This document shows, piece by piece, positions 44,564 to 53,931 of a stretch of 64,000 nt of DNA (position 1 is its first letter; every line of letters starts with the position of its first letter). The notes below the pieces were generated by a model. That model worked only from the letters and a program-made list of their open reading frames with translations. It had not been told where the DNA came from and did not search any database. The DNA lies in the NCBI RefSeq assembly GCF_016807185.1, contig NZ_JAEVYN010000003.1, positions 186,001 through 250,000 on the forward strand, given 5' to 3'. Position numbers and translations under genes: made by a program. The stretch comes from Leptolyngbya sp. Cla-17. Its GTDB lineage: Bacteria > Cyanobacteriota > Cyanobacteriia > Leptolyngbyales > Leptolyngbyaceae.

Positions 44564-45865
44564 GTGCAACGTTTCCGCTGGCAACAACTCCTATCAACCG
44601 CTTGTGCGACCCTTGCGGTATCGGCTTTGCCGTGCGCCCTTGCTCCGTTCCTCTGGTTCGCAGGAGTCGTCCATGCAGGCGATTCTTTACCCACTCCCTC
44701 CACGTCTACTGACTTGCCTCCGATTGAAAAACTGAAGTTGCAACTTCAGCAGCGATCGCCATCGCCCGCTCCACCCAAAGCGACTTCACAAGACGCATCA
44801 ACTCCTCTCGTCACACCTGTCCCGGTTCCGTCTCCCCAACCAACACCCGCTTTATCAGAAGAAAAGCCGCAAAGTCACAGGGCTAACCTGCCGCTTCTGC
44901 TGTTTATGGGTGGAGGTGCTGTGGGTGTTGTCGCTATCGGGGTGACTTTGACTAAAAGGAAGAGCGATCGCAGTTCCGAACTCGATTGGCATGAGCGGCA
45001 GGAGGATATTTCTGATTCCGTTCAAGTGCCTGAAATCAGCGTTGATGAGTCCCTCGAAGCAAAGGAACAACTTCCCCCCTTTGCTTTAGCAGACGGGTTG
45101 GAATTTCTCCTATCAGGTGACCTCAACGGTTGGAATCAATGGCGTGAGGCATACCCAAATCAAAAGTTGAACCTGTCTAAAATGGATCTCTCCGGTCGCT
45201 CTTTGCCGGGGTTTAACCTATCCTGTGTTGATTTGTCCGCCGCGAACTTAGATCGTACCAACCTGTCCAGCGCTGACTTAAGCTATGCCAACCTCAGCGC
45301 TGCCCGATTGCAAGGGGCAAAGTTGACCAGTGCCAAGCTTGCCTTCGCAGATTGCCGTAGAGCTTCACTCCAGGGAGCAGACCTGTCATTTGCCGATCTG
45401 ACCTACACCACGCTCAATGAAGCCAATCTGATTTCGGCTCAACTCAAATCCGCTAACCTCAGCCATGCGCGTCTGATCAATGCCAATTTGTCCCATGCTT
45501 TTGCGAAATGGGCAATCTTGCAGTCTACGGTGATGACACAGGCGATCGCTCAGCGCACCAATTTTGAAGTGACCCAAATGATGGGCGTGGGGCTGCAAAG
45601 AGCCGATCTCTCTCATGCCGATTTCAGGTGTGCCCTTCTCTATGGGGCAAAGACTGAAGGCACCAACTTCACTCAAGCGGATTTTCTGGGTGCACAGATT
45701 GAAAACTGGCAATGCGACCAGTGGACTAACTTTTCTGGAACCGTTTTGGAGGAAGAAGCCACTCAAGCTCTTCCTGCTGCACCTGTGATGTCTCAGCCTG
45801 CTAGCTGGATTTTGTCGCAGGTTGGAGCGATGGAGTATCCCGAAATTACTCCTAAAGCTGCCTGA
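44564..45865 (+). CDS. Membrane-anchored pentapeptide-repeat protein
   Basis: A GTG start at 44564 yields 433 residues. A signal-like hydrophobic segment (about 10-37) is followed by a Pro/Ser-rich stretch, a second membrane helix (about 108-128), a basic stop, and a cytoplasmic-looking C-terminal part. From about 200 to 400 it carries A(D/N)LSxAxLxxA pentapeptide repeats, such as NLSSADLSYANLSAARLQGA, that form a right-handed beta helix. Some such proteins mimic DNA and protect gyrase; others are scaffolds. The function here is unknown. A GTGCCATAC element precedes it. Confidence 0.85.
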   Translation: MQRFRWQQLLSTACATLAVSALPCALAPFLWFAGVVHAGDSLPTPSTSTDLPPIEKLKLQLQQRSPSPAPPKATSQDASTPLVTPVPVPSPQPTPALSEEKPQSHRANLPLLLFMGGGAVGVVAIGVTLTKRKSDRSSELDWHERQEDISDSVQVPEISVDESLEAKEQLPPFALADGLEFLLSGDLNGWNQWREAYPNQKLNLSKMDLSGRSLPGFNLSCVDLSAANLDRTNLSSADLSYANLSAARLQGAKLTSAKLAFADCRRASLQGADLSFADLTYTTLNEANLISAQLKSANLSHARLINANLSHAFAKWAILQSTVMTQAIAQRTNFEVTQMMGVGLQRADLSHADFRCALLYGAKTEGTNFTQADFLGAQIENWQCDQWTNFSGTVLEEEATQALPAAPVMSQPASWILSQVGAMEYPEITPKAA

Positions 45866-45924
45866 ACAAGTTATCCAAACCAATCGCCCGTTTCTCCTTT
45901 CGACCATAAAAAGAGGACATTTCT

Positions 45925-46647
45925 ATGAACAATATCTTTTTGACTGGAACTTTGATCCGTGCTGAACTCCGGCATACACCCCAAGATCAAACACCCATCT
46001 GTGAATTTGACCTGGAATTTCAGTTTGAGCGCAGAGATGCAGTTGTCCGAGAAACAGTAGCTGTGACGGCTTGGAATGAGTTAGGAACAGAGGTTTACAA
46101 CCAATTTTCAGTTGGCAGTCGAGTCTTGGTCGAAGGGCTGACCCAAATTGAGCTAGTTCCGGTTGCCGAAAATCGCACTATTCCACGGTTGAGCATCCGG
46201 GCATTACGGGTTCAAAGTGCATCCCCAGAGCAGTCGCTCAATAGCGTGATGTTGGTTGGGTATGTCGGGAGCGATCCAGACCGCAAAGACCAGGAGTCCG
46301 GCAACGTTGTCGCCAATCTTTCGCTGGCAATTAATCGCCCCAAAGTAGAAGAACCCGACTGGTACTCATTGGAATTATGGAATAAACGCGCCGAAGTTGC
46401 GATGAACTACGTTCGCAAGGGAAGTTTGATTGGGGTTACCGGGGCACTCAAGATTGACCGTTGGACAGACAAAGCAACCCAGCTTCCACGAACCAAGCCT
46501 GTGATCCGAGTCGATCGCTTGGAACTCTTAGGGGGTAAACGCGAAACAGGTTCAGAAGAAACTGAGGCAGTGCCAGACGTTGAAACACAAACACCAGAAG
46601 TAGCACCAAACCGCAAGCGTAAAGCCACAAAAGCATCAGCCGCGTGA
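45925..46647 (+). CDS. ssb: SSB-like protein with two OB folds
   Basis: The 240-residue protein starts with NNIFLTGTLIRAELRHTPQD, the opening of an SSB OB fold (about 1-105). A second OB fold (about 108-205) restarts with NSVMLVGYVGSDPDRKDQES and contains WYSLELWNKRAEVAMNYV then KGSLIGVTGALKI. Bacterial SSBs usually have one OB fold per chain and an acidic DDDIPF tip; here the tail is basic (NRKRKATKAS) and the tip is absent. It would coat single-stranded DNA during transfer or replication, and its neighbour is topoisomerase I. Confidence 0.82.
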   Translation: MNNIFLTGTLIRAELRHTPQDQTPICEFDLEFQFERRDAVVRETVAVTAWNELGTEVYNQFSVGSRVLVEGLTQIELVPVAENRTIPRLSIRALRVQSASPEQSLNSVMLVGYVGSDPDRKDQESGNVVANLSLAINRPKVEEPDWYSLELWNKRAEVAMNYVRKGSLIGVTGALKIDRWTDKATQLPRTKPVIRVDRLELLGGKRETGSEETEAVPDVETQTPEVAPNRKRKATKASAA

Positions 46648-46654
46648 GAGAACC

Positions 46655-46876
46655 ATGTTGAAACCATTACAGAACTGGCTTGATCGCTGGAAAATCCAGG
46701 ATAGGCTTACAGCCACTTTGATTTGTTGGTTGATCCCTGCAATCTGTCCATTTGCCCGCGAAATTAAACTGTTTGGTCGAACGATCGCCAGCATTCCGCC
46801 GCTATGCAAACTGAATCCTCTTTACGACCAACTGATGGGTCTGCGTTTTCGTGCTTCGACTTTTCTTGAGTCTTGA
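46655..46876 (+). CDS. Mo-dependent nitrogenase C-terminal-like small protein
   Basis: The 73-residue protein matches the small cyanobacterial family annotated as Mo-dependent nitrogenase C-terminal domain. Recognisable are LICWLIPAICPFAREIKLFG, SIPPLCKLNPLYDQLMGLRF and the conserved Cys residues within them. Despite the name, members occur outside nitrogen-fixation clusters and have no proven function. It follows the SSB gene by 7 bases and may be a hitchhiker in the operon. Confidence 0.82.
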   Translation: MLKPLQNWLDRWKIQDRLTATLICWLIPAICPFAREIKLFGRTIASIPPLCKLNPLYDQLMGLRFRASTFLES

Positions 46877-46975
46877 GGTGATTTCAACTCCGCAGTCCTG
46901 GCTGCTATGCCCCTGCTCACCTCAATCAGAACACTTGCACTAAAATACTGACAACTGCATGGAAGTGTTTTAATA

Positions 46976-49234
46976 ATGGCGACCTCCACTCACAACCGTT
47001 CTAGTTCCGCAACAAGTCACTCTAAAAACTCGAAAGGCAAACCTCTGATTATCATCGAAGCTCCCGGTAAGCTATCAAAATTGCGACATATTTTAGGAGA
47101 TGATTATCTGATTCAGGCAAGTGGTGGTCACATTCGGGAACTGGCGAATGATGGCGATGAGCAGTTAGGGTTTGACCTGGTGGGCAACCAGGTGCAATGC
47201 CGTTGGGAAGCGCGTGGGTCACGAGGCAAACAAGCGATCGCCCAATTGCGAGAAGCGGCAAAGCACGCTCAGAGTGTTATTCTGGCAACCGATGAAGACC
47301 GGGAAGGAGAAACTATTGGCTGGCATATTGCTCAGGCATTAGGATTGAAAACCGTTCAACGAATTACCTATCGAGAAATCACGCCTGCTGCCGTCAGAGC
47401 CGCGATCGCCCATCCTCGCCCGATTGATTTGAATCTGGTTCATGCTGGGATTTGCCGTTCTGTCTTAGATAAGCTGGTGGGTTATCGCGGTAGCCCTCTC
47501 GTTTGGAAGCTCAACAATGGAGCGAAATCGATCGGTCGGGTTCAGTCTGCGACCCTTCATCTCGTGGTCGAACGAGAGTTGCAGATTCGCAACTTCAAGC
47601 CTCAGGACTACTGGAGTTGCTATGTAGATTACAAGGAAGGCTTTCGAGCCTTTTACCATCGAGGTGGGAGTAACAGCACATCGACAGAAGATCTGGCTGA
47701 TGATGCCGCCGATCCAGCGGACAAAAAAGTTCCCGAATCCGACCGAGTGTTAAGTCAGGCAGAAGCTGATCGACTCATTCAGTTCGCACAGCAGTACCCC
47801 CATGGAGTGGTCAGCATTGAGGGGAAAACTGTGAATCGCACGCCGCCTGCTCCCTTTACGACTTCCACACTTCAGCAGGTAGCAGGGTCTAAGTTGCGAT
47901 TTTCGCCAGAGCAGACGATGCAGATTGCTCAAGGACTGTATGAAAAAGGTATCATCACCTATCACCGCTCCGACAGCACCTACTTGAGTCCGGAGTTTGT
48001 TCAATCTGTGCGGAATTGGTTGTCCAGTCATGACCCAACGAACTTGCCGCAGAAAGTGACTCAGCATAAGAGTGGCAAAAACGCACAGGAAGCTCACGAA
48101 GCCATCCGACCAACGGATGTTCACCGTTCATCCGAGTCCCTCAAAGCGGAACTGGATGCGGATGCTTTTTCTCTCTATGTGATGATTTGGAAGCGCACCG
48201 TTGCATCGCTTTGTCAGCCTGCACGAATCCGGCAGACGCGCATCATCACTCAATCCGGGGATGTGCAGTGGCAGGCGAGAGGTCAGGTGGTTGAGTTCGA
48301 GGGGTTTGCCAAGTATTGGCGATCGCTGGGTCAAGATGCCGAGTTACCGATCGTGCAGCAGGGGCAAGCATTGAACCTGGAGCGGGCGGCTCATGAAAAA
48401 AAGCAAACTCAACCGCCCCCACGCTACAGCGAAGCCCAGCTCGTTGCTCTGATGGAACGCAAGGGTATTGGTCGTCCCTCCACCTATGCGCCAACCATTC
48501 AGACGCTCAAACAGCGCGAGTATGTCAGCATTATCAAAAGCAAACTCCAGCCTACAGCGGTGGGTGAGCAGGTCGATCTCTTCCTGGTGCAAGCCTTACC
48601 AAAATTGGTTGATGTTGGGTTCACGGCAGAGATGGAGGCTTCACTCGATCAGATTGCGAGTGGCGAACTGAGTTGGGAGCAGTGGTTGACCCGTTGGAAC
48701 CGAGATTATTTTGCTCCCGCGCTGGAGCAGGCACGGAAAGTGATTCCCAACTATGCCAGTGAAGCTCCAGTCGGGAAGACTCCTGACGTTTCGGATACTG
48801 AATGTCCTCAGTGTCAAAAGCTGATGATCCAACTTCCTTCAAAAAAGGTCAGAAAGGGTTTCTTCCTCAAGTGCCAGGGGTGTGAATCGGTGATGTTTTG
48901 GAGCGATCGCACTTCAACCTGGGAAGCGCCACAGGCAAAGTCGAAGCAATCAGAAGGTTCTCCCGCGAAATTAACCGAGCACGTCTGTCCAGTCTGCAAG
49001 AAACCATTGGAGGAATACGGCTACCAGAAAGACGGGCAGCAAAAGGTGATGCTACGTTGTTCGGATGCTAAAGCGCGGCAACAGAAAAAGCATGAAGGGG
49101 CTGGCTACTTCCAAACGTCGAACGGGTTTTGGAGTCCCAAGTTTGGAGAGTTGGGGAGTGAACAATCTGGCAAAGCTCTTATTCCAACTGCCAAGCGGCA
49201 GCCTTTGGGCAAGTCTAGAAGTCGCAGACATTAG
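46976..49234 (+). CDS. topA: DNA topoisomerase I (type IA)
   Basis: The 752-residue enzyme relaxes negative supercoils. A TOPRIM domain (about 22-140) shows IIIEAPGK and ILATDEDREGET. The strand-passage core has SIGRVQSATLHLV and the active-site Tyr Y329 in IITYHRSDSTYL; family members usually read ITYMRTDS. Two zinc-ribbon-like tails follow: CPQCQKLM with CQGC, and CPVCKKPL with a single later Cys. Plasmid-borne TopA copies (such as TraE of RP4) are known on conjugative elements. The 8-bp operon gap to the SSB unit is about 100 bases, so it may have its own promoter. Confidence 0.93.
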   Translation: MATSTHNRSSSATSHSKNSKGKPLIIIEAPGKLSKLRHILGDDYLIQASGGHIRELANDGDEQLGFDLVGNQVQCRWEARGSRGKQAIAQLREAAKHAQSVILATDEDREGETIGWHIAQALGLKTVQRITYREITPAAVRAAIAHPRPIDLNLVHAGICRSVLDKLVGYRGSPLVWKLNNGAKSIGRVQSATLHLVVERELQIRNFKPQDYWSCYVDYKEGFRAFYHRGGSNSTSTEDLADDAADPADKKVPESDRVLSQAEADRLIQFAQQYPHGVVSIEGKTVNRTPPAPFTTSTLQQVAGSKLRFSPEQTMQIAQGLYEKGIITYHRSDSTYLSPEFVQSVRNWLSSHDPTNLPQKVTQHKSGKNAQEAHEAIRPTDVHRSSESLKAELDADAFSLYVMIWKRTVASLCQPARIRQTRIITQSGDVQWQARGQVVEFEGFAKYWRSLGQDAELPIVQQGQALNLERAAHEKKQTQPPPRYSEAQLVALMERKGIGRPSTYAPTIQTLKQREYVSIIKSKLQPTAVGEQVDLFLVQALPKLVDVGFTAEMEASLDQIASGELSWEQWLTRWNRDYFAPALEQARKVIPNYASEAPVGKTPDVSDTECPQCQKLMIQLPSKKVRKGFFLKCQGCESVMFWSDRTSTWEAPQAKSKQSEGSPAKLTEHVCPVCKKPLEEYGYQKDGQQKVMLRCSDAKARQQKKHEGAGYFQTSNGFWSPKFGELGSEQSGKALIPTAKRQPLGKSRSRRH

Positions 49235-49465
49235 GCAGTGGAAAACGTAAGAGGTTTATATGTGGTAAAAAACTTAACCATGCAGAAAAAAAAGATGTTC
49301 CCGTGAAGTCACGACTATCCTCCATCAAAGCTCAGGAGCTTTTACAGGTTCTTGAGAATGCAAAATTTCAAGCTCAAAGCTAGATCTATCAGCTTTTTTA
49401 ACCTGCTTCAATCCCTCGAAACTTGACTAAAGGGATGAGTTTTGAGAGGCGCTCAAGAGTTATGA

Positions 49466-51916
49466 TCACCGATTCACGCATCCAGTTAAGGCATCAGAAC
49501 GGTAAGAACCTACTGAGCTAGGAACGACAGCAAACCGAACCGTGTTGGCGGAGGTTCTTTCCCATCCTTGAGCCTCAATGATCGCTTGCCCTTTACTCAA
49601 AGGTGCTGTACTGCTCTGGGATTGCGTTTGCTCTGGGTCTTTCCATCCCCATTGACTCCCTAAAAACTCGTCAGGGTTGGTTGGAATTCCTCCTGTTCCA
49701 CTGATGGTAAAACTGTTGGCGTTTGTGCTACTACCACCACCACACGTCACTGCCACTTCGGGAACTGCTGGAGCCGGAACCGCTTGAACGCCACTCCGCG
49801 AGAAATCAATGTCCGGGGTGTTGATCTGAACAATCCCGCTGAACTGCGGTCCTAATGTAGACGTAGCGGTAATCAAGCTGTCAGGAGACAGAAATACTCC
49901 CTGTGCGTTGATAAAAATTCGCCCGCCTGTACCCTGATTCGCATTCGCACTGATTCGGCTTCCTTGCAGAAGCGCAATCAAGCTGCTGTCAATAGTGATG
50001 TTGCCACCATCGCCTGCGCCACTGACGGCTGCAACAATGCTTCCTCCCTCTCGAAGAACTAACGTCCTGGAATTAATTTGGATATCGCCACCCTGCCCAC
50101 GGTTGGTTTGAGCGGTGATTGCTCCATTGGAAAGAACTTGAACCTTATCAGCGTTGATGATTAGGCTTCCCGCATCCCCAACCCCCTCATTGCGGACACT
50201 CACTTGCCCTTTATTCCTAACCGTGAGTTGAGGCGTATTGATGGTGACGTTGCCAGCTGCACCTGTCGGAATTCGTGGCAACCCAAAAAGTTGCTGGAGC
50301 GAAGGGTCAACGATCGCAGCCGCAGAACTAATCAAACTGGGATTGCGAGATTCTGGCACTGCTCCAGACACAGTGACAGATCGATCTGCGGTAATAAATA
50401 CACTGCCTGCCGAACCACTGCTTTGAGTCGATGAGTCAAGGCGACCGCCATTGAGCACCGTTAATGTCGGCGTTTTAATCGTGACAGATCCTGCATTGCC
50501 CGTTCCGAGCGTCGATGATCCCAAGAGACTGGGCTGGAGAAACGGTCTTGCTACCCCATTTAGCTCAACGCCTGAAGTTGCATTCACCCAAACATCGCCA
50601 CCCTCACCCCTGCCATAAGTAGCAGACTCCAAAAAGCCCCCATTAGTGATTCGGAGAGTTCCCGTGTCGATCTGAACGTCTCCGGCTCTGCCTTCTCCCA
50701 GGCTTAACGAAACCAGGGTACTTTGCACACGGCGATCGCGAGGTGAAGTTCCATCCACTTGAAATGTCCCAGGAACCTGAATCCGAATATTGCCTGCTGG
50801 GTTTGCCCCAAATGTCTCTGTAACAATCAATCCACCTGCTTCCAACTTCAAATTTGGACTGGAGATTTCAATCGTGCCGCCCGGTGCCCTACCAGCCGTC
50901 GCATTGATAATGCCGCCTGGAATCCGAGCAATTGGATCAGTGCCACTAACGGTGATTGATTCTGTGGCGTTGAGTGTAAAGGCTTCAGAGGGGATGGTGC
51001 CGCCATTGAGACCAATCAGCACTGAACCGCGATCGAGCAGGATGTTACGCCCTTGTAAGTTGAGTGAGTTGCCGCCGAGTCCCGTGGTATCTGCGAGGGA
51101 GCGATTGGTGATCAACAGGTCGTTAAAGCTGTGCGTCTGTCCATAGTTGAACCGCCACCCGGTCAAGCTGGGCACAAGGCGAACCGTTCCATTTCCCACA
51201 CCCGCAATTTCGACGTGTCCACTGGGAACATTCAACACCCCACCATCCAGTGTCACAGCACCTCCAATGATTGCTAATGTCCGGCCGGGTCTGACGGTGA
51301 GTCCGGGATTGGTTCCCAATCCAATTGGAGGGGTCAGAAAAGTTGGACCGATTAAGGAATGTCCCTGCCCTTGCACCTTAATCGGTCCTGGATTGAGGAA
51401 TCCTAGCCCAACTGGAATGCTGCTGGTGAGTAATGGTGCTGCCTGGGGGTTGGTGGCGCTAAACTCGACTCCATCGGCAAATCGAACGCTTTGGGCAGTG
51501 CTGGCTAAAAACGACCCGCCAATATTGAGCCTTGCATTCGGTCCCAGGGTGATGCCATTGGGATTGATGAAAATTAGATTCGCCATACCATTCGCCCGCA
51601 TCAGCCCATCAATCGTGGATGCATCGGTGCCAGTCACACGGCTAATAATTGACTGGAGGTTGACGGCGTTATTAAAGTAAGCGGAGCCGCCCGTTGGGAC
51701 TGAGAATTGGCTGAAGCTGTGAAATAAATTCCCCCCACGAACAGATCCTCCGTCGATGGTGCAGTTACTACAGTTCGGTGTGACGGTAGAATTCACAGGA
51801 AGCGTTGCGTCCGGAACAATTTGGGCGATCGCGGGGGCACTGAAACCCAAATAAATGAGGAGTCTCCCCAATCCTTTGATTAAGAATAATCCGAACGCCG
51901 TGGGTTTCGTCTGCAT
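49466..51916 (-). CDS. Two-partner secretion exoprotein (TpsA, filamentous haemagglutinin-like)
   Basis: The 816-residue protein has a signal peptide, then a TPS domain (about 35-270) with CSNCTIDGGSVRGGNLFHSF, NLIFINPNGITLGPNARLNI and GLGFLNP, features typical of cyanobacterial haemagglutinin-type proteins. The rest is a beta-helix of repeats such as GNAGSVTIKTPTLTVLNGG and GDAGSLIINADKVQVLSNG, ending in a Cys-containing tail. It would be exported through the TpsB pore encoded at 53932 and act as an adhesin or surface layer component. The partner genes are separated by a gamma-glutamyltransferase gene on the other strand. Confidence 0.9.
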   Translation of the reverse strand: MQTKPTAFGLFLIKGLGRLLIYLGFSAPAIAQIVPDATLPVNSTVTPNCSNCTIDGGSVRGGNLFHSFSQFSVPTGGSAYFNNAVNLQSIISRVTGTDASTIDGLMRANGMANLIFINPNGITLGPNARLNIGGSFLASTAQSVRFADGVEFSATNPQAAPLLTSSIPVGLGFLNPGPIKVQGQGHSLIGPTFLTPPIGLGTNPGLTVRPGRTLAIIGGAVTLDGGVLNVPSGHVEIAGVGNGTVRLVPSLTGWRFNYGQTHSFNDLLITNRSLADTTGLGGNSLNLQGRNILLDRGSVLIGLNGGTIPSEAFTLNATESITVSGTDPIARIPGGIINATAGRAPGGTIEISSPNLKLEAGGLIVTETFGANPAGNIRIQVPGTFQVDGTSPRDRRVQSTLVSLSLGEGRAGDVQIDTGTLRITNGGFLESATYGRGEGGDVWVNATSGVELNGVARPFLQPSLLGSSTLGTGNAGSVTIKTPTLTVLNGGRLDSSTQSSGSAGSVFITADRSVTVSGAVPESRNPSLISSAAAIVDPSLQQLFGLPRIPTGAAGNVTINTPQLTVRNKGQVSVRNEGVGDAGSLIINADKVQVLSNGAITAQTNRGQGGDIQINSRTLVLREGGSIVAAVSGAGDGGNITIDSSLIALLQGSRISANANQGTGGRIFINAQGVFLSPDSLITATSTLGPQFSGIVQINTPDIDFSRSGVQAVPAPAVPEVAVTCGGGSSTNANSFTISGTGGIPTNPDEFLGSQWGWKDPEQTQSQSSTAPLSKGQAIIEAQGWERTSANTVRFAVVPSSVGSYRSDALTGCVNR

Positions 51917-51978
51917 AGCGGTAGGAAATCACAGAGATTGAACATTCTTCTAACAGTACGAGCAACAAGCGACAACTC

Positions 51979-53817
51979 ATGTCTAACCTTCGACAGAGAG
52001 AACCCGAAAATCACCCGCCAAAGCAACGGAAACGTTCATGGAAACGGTGCCTTCGACTGTGTGGAGGAGCCGTCTTATTACTGACTCTGGGCATTGGTGC
52101 CGATATGCTGATGGGTCGAAGTGTCTATCGTCCCCTAACCCATGTCTATCAAGTCGGAAGCTGGCTTTTCTGTCAGCAGTCGCCAGCCTGCCAGGATCAG
52201 AAATACTCCACGCGGGAGGTCACCGGTAAGCGGGGAATGGTGGTGACCGAGCAACAAGAAGCCTCGGCTGTTGGGCTAGACATCCTGAAATCAGGCGGAA
52301 ACGCGGTAGATGCCGCTGTCGCGATCGGCTATGCCCTGGCGGTAACCTACCCCTGCTGCGGCAACCTGGGCGGTGGCGGCTTCATGCTGATCCGTCAAGC
52401 GAATGGCAAAGAGACGGTGATTAACTTCCGCGAGAAAGCGCCTTTGCGATCGCATTCCCAGATGTATGTGAACGAGAAAGGTCAGGTGCAGTCCGATCTC
52501 TCTAGAAAAGGCTATCTGGCAATCGGGGTGCCGGGGTCGGTTGCAGGATTGGATCAGGCGCTAACAACCTATGGAACCATGACCCGGCAGCAGGTGATGG
52601 CTCCTGCGATTAAACTTGCTGAGAATGGATTCGTTTTACAAGCAGGCGATGTTGACATTCTGAAAAAGAATACTCGCAAGTTCTCAGGGCAACCCAATGT
52701 TGCAGCGATCTTCTTGAAAAATGGCAAGCCTTTTGAAGTGGGCGATCGCCTAGTACAAACCGACTTGGCACAGACGTTGAAGCAAATATCCCAACAGGGA
52801 CCGCAGGCATTTTACAGCGGCTCTATTGCGGCAGAAGTGGTGCGAGAAAGCAACGCTCATGGGGGAATTCTGACGCTGCAAGATTTTCGCTCTTACGCTG
52901 TTTCTGAATCAAAACCCTTGCAATGCCAGTATCGGGGCTACACCGTTCTAACCACTCCATTGCCTGGGGGCGGAGTGACGGTCTGCCAGATGCTAACGAC
53001 TCTGAATGGCTACTCACTGAAGCCAAAGGATTTTCGATCTACTGGTCGCGTGCATTGGTTTCTTTCAACCATGCTATTTGCTTACACTGACCGCAACAAA
53101 TATCTTGGAGATCCAGAGTTTGTTCAGAACCCGGTTGACAGGCTACTTTCTCCCAAATATGCCGCTCAAGTTCGGCAACAAATTCAACCCGATAAAGCAA
53201 CGTCTCCCAAGCAACTGTACGCTGACTCTGAGGGGGAACACACCACACATTATTCAGTGGTTGATCGGTTTGGAAATGTCGTTTCAGTCACTTACACGAT
53301 TAATTCTCTGTTTGGGGCGGAGGTGATTGCGGGCAAGACCGGATTTTTCCTCAATAATGAGATGGATGACTTTGCCACGCAACCAGGGTCTGCCAATCAG
53401 TTTGGGCTTGTTCAAGGAAACGCAAACGCGATCGCTCCTGGCAAACGTCCGCTCAGTTCAATGGCTCCTACCCTGGTGATGAAAGACGGGAAGCCCCAGA
53501 TTGTGACAGGTAGCCCAGGGGGTCCTACAATTTCCACGACGATCCTACAGGTTGTGAGCAATGTAGTGGACTCTGGCATGACGGTAGAACAGTCCGTTGC
53601 CTCACCCCGCATTCACTATCAAGGACTTCCCAATGTGGTGGTGACAGAACCCTTTGCCCTTGAGCCAGCCGTTGTGCAATCGCTATGGGAAAAAGGCTAT
53701 CGGGTTGTTCCTATCCCAAACTGGGGAGCTGCCGAATCAATTTTGATTGATCAAGAATCGACCTTTCACGGGGTGAACGACCCTCGAAAATCTGCAGGGC
53801 AGGCAGCAGGATATTAA
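51979..53817 (+). CDS. ggt: Gamma-glutamyltransferase, membrane anchored
   Basis: The 612-residue enzyme has a basic start and a membrane anchor (about 30-50). The large-subunit region shows GMVVTEQQEASAVGLDILK and GGNAVDAAVAIGYALAV with CCGNLGGGGFML. The autoprocessing and nucleophile Thr is T422 in GEHTTHYSVVD. Downstream, RPLSSMAPTLV and GSPGGPTISTTILQV are the family's active-site loops. It cleaves glutathione and transfers gamma-glutamyl groups at the periplasmic side. It is divergent from the TpsA gene and followed by the TpsB gene, apparently as cargo. Confidence 0.93.
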   Translation: MSNLRQREPENHPPKQRKRSWKRCLRLCGGAVLLLTLGIGADMLMGRSVYRPLTHVYQVGSWLFCQQSPACQDQKYSTREVTGKRGMVVTEQQEASAVGLDILKSGGNAVDAAVAIGYALAVTYPCCGNLGGGGFMLIRQANGKETVINFREKAPLRSHSQMYVNEKGQVQSDLSRKGYLAIGVPGSVAGLDQALTTYGTMTRQQVMAPAIKLAENGFVLQAGDVDILKKNTRKFSGQPNVAAIFLKNGKPFEVGDRLVQTDLAQTLKQISQQGPQAFYSGSIAAEVVRESNAHGGILTLQDFRSYAVSESKPLQCQYRGYTVLTTPLPGGGVTVCQMLTTLNGYSLKPKDFRSTGRVHWFLSTMLFAYTDRNKYLGDPEFVQNPVDRLLSPKYAAQVRQQIQPDKATSPKQLYADSEGEHTTHYSVVDRFGNVVSVTYTINSLFGAEVIAGKTGFFLNNEMDDFATQPGSANQFGLVQGNANAIAPGKRPLSSMAPTLVMKDGKPQIVTGSPGGPTISTTILQVVSNVVDSGMTVEQSVASPRIHYQGLPNVVVTEPFALEPAVVQSLWEKGYRVVPIPNWGAAESILIDQESTFHGVNDPRKSAGQAAGY

Positions 53818-53931
53818 TCCTACGGTTGTTAATTTCTCTTTGGTGAAAGTACGAAATTACTTCTATAGATATATTTTTTAGGTGCCATTTTGCCTTAAAA
53901 AATACTGAAAGTTCCTGAGTTTCAGTCAGTT

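Noticed and set aside
45386..45907. 173-codon minus-strand ORF opposite the pentapeptide-repeat gene
   Set aside because: Repeats on the coding strand keep the antisense frame open; composition is unlike a real protein.
49327..49342. Terminator hairpin after topA (AAAGCTC/GAGCTTT)
   Set aside because: Stem of 7 bp with a 2-base loop and no U-tract; too weak to list.
51147..51680. 177-codon plus-strand ORF opposite the TpsA gene
   Set aside because: Pro/Arg/Thr-rich shadow of beta-helix repeats, no start signal.
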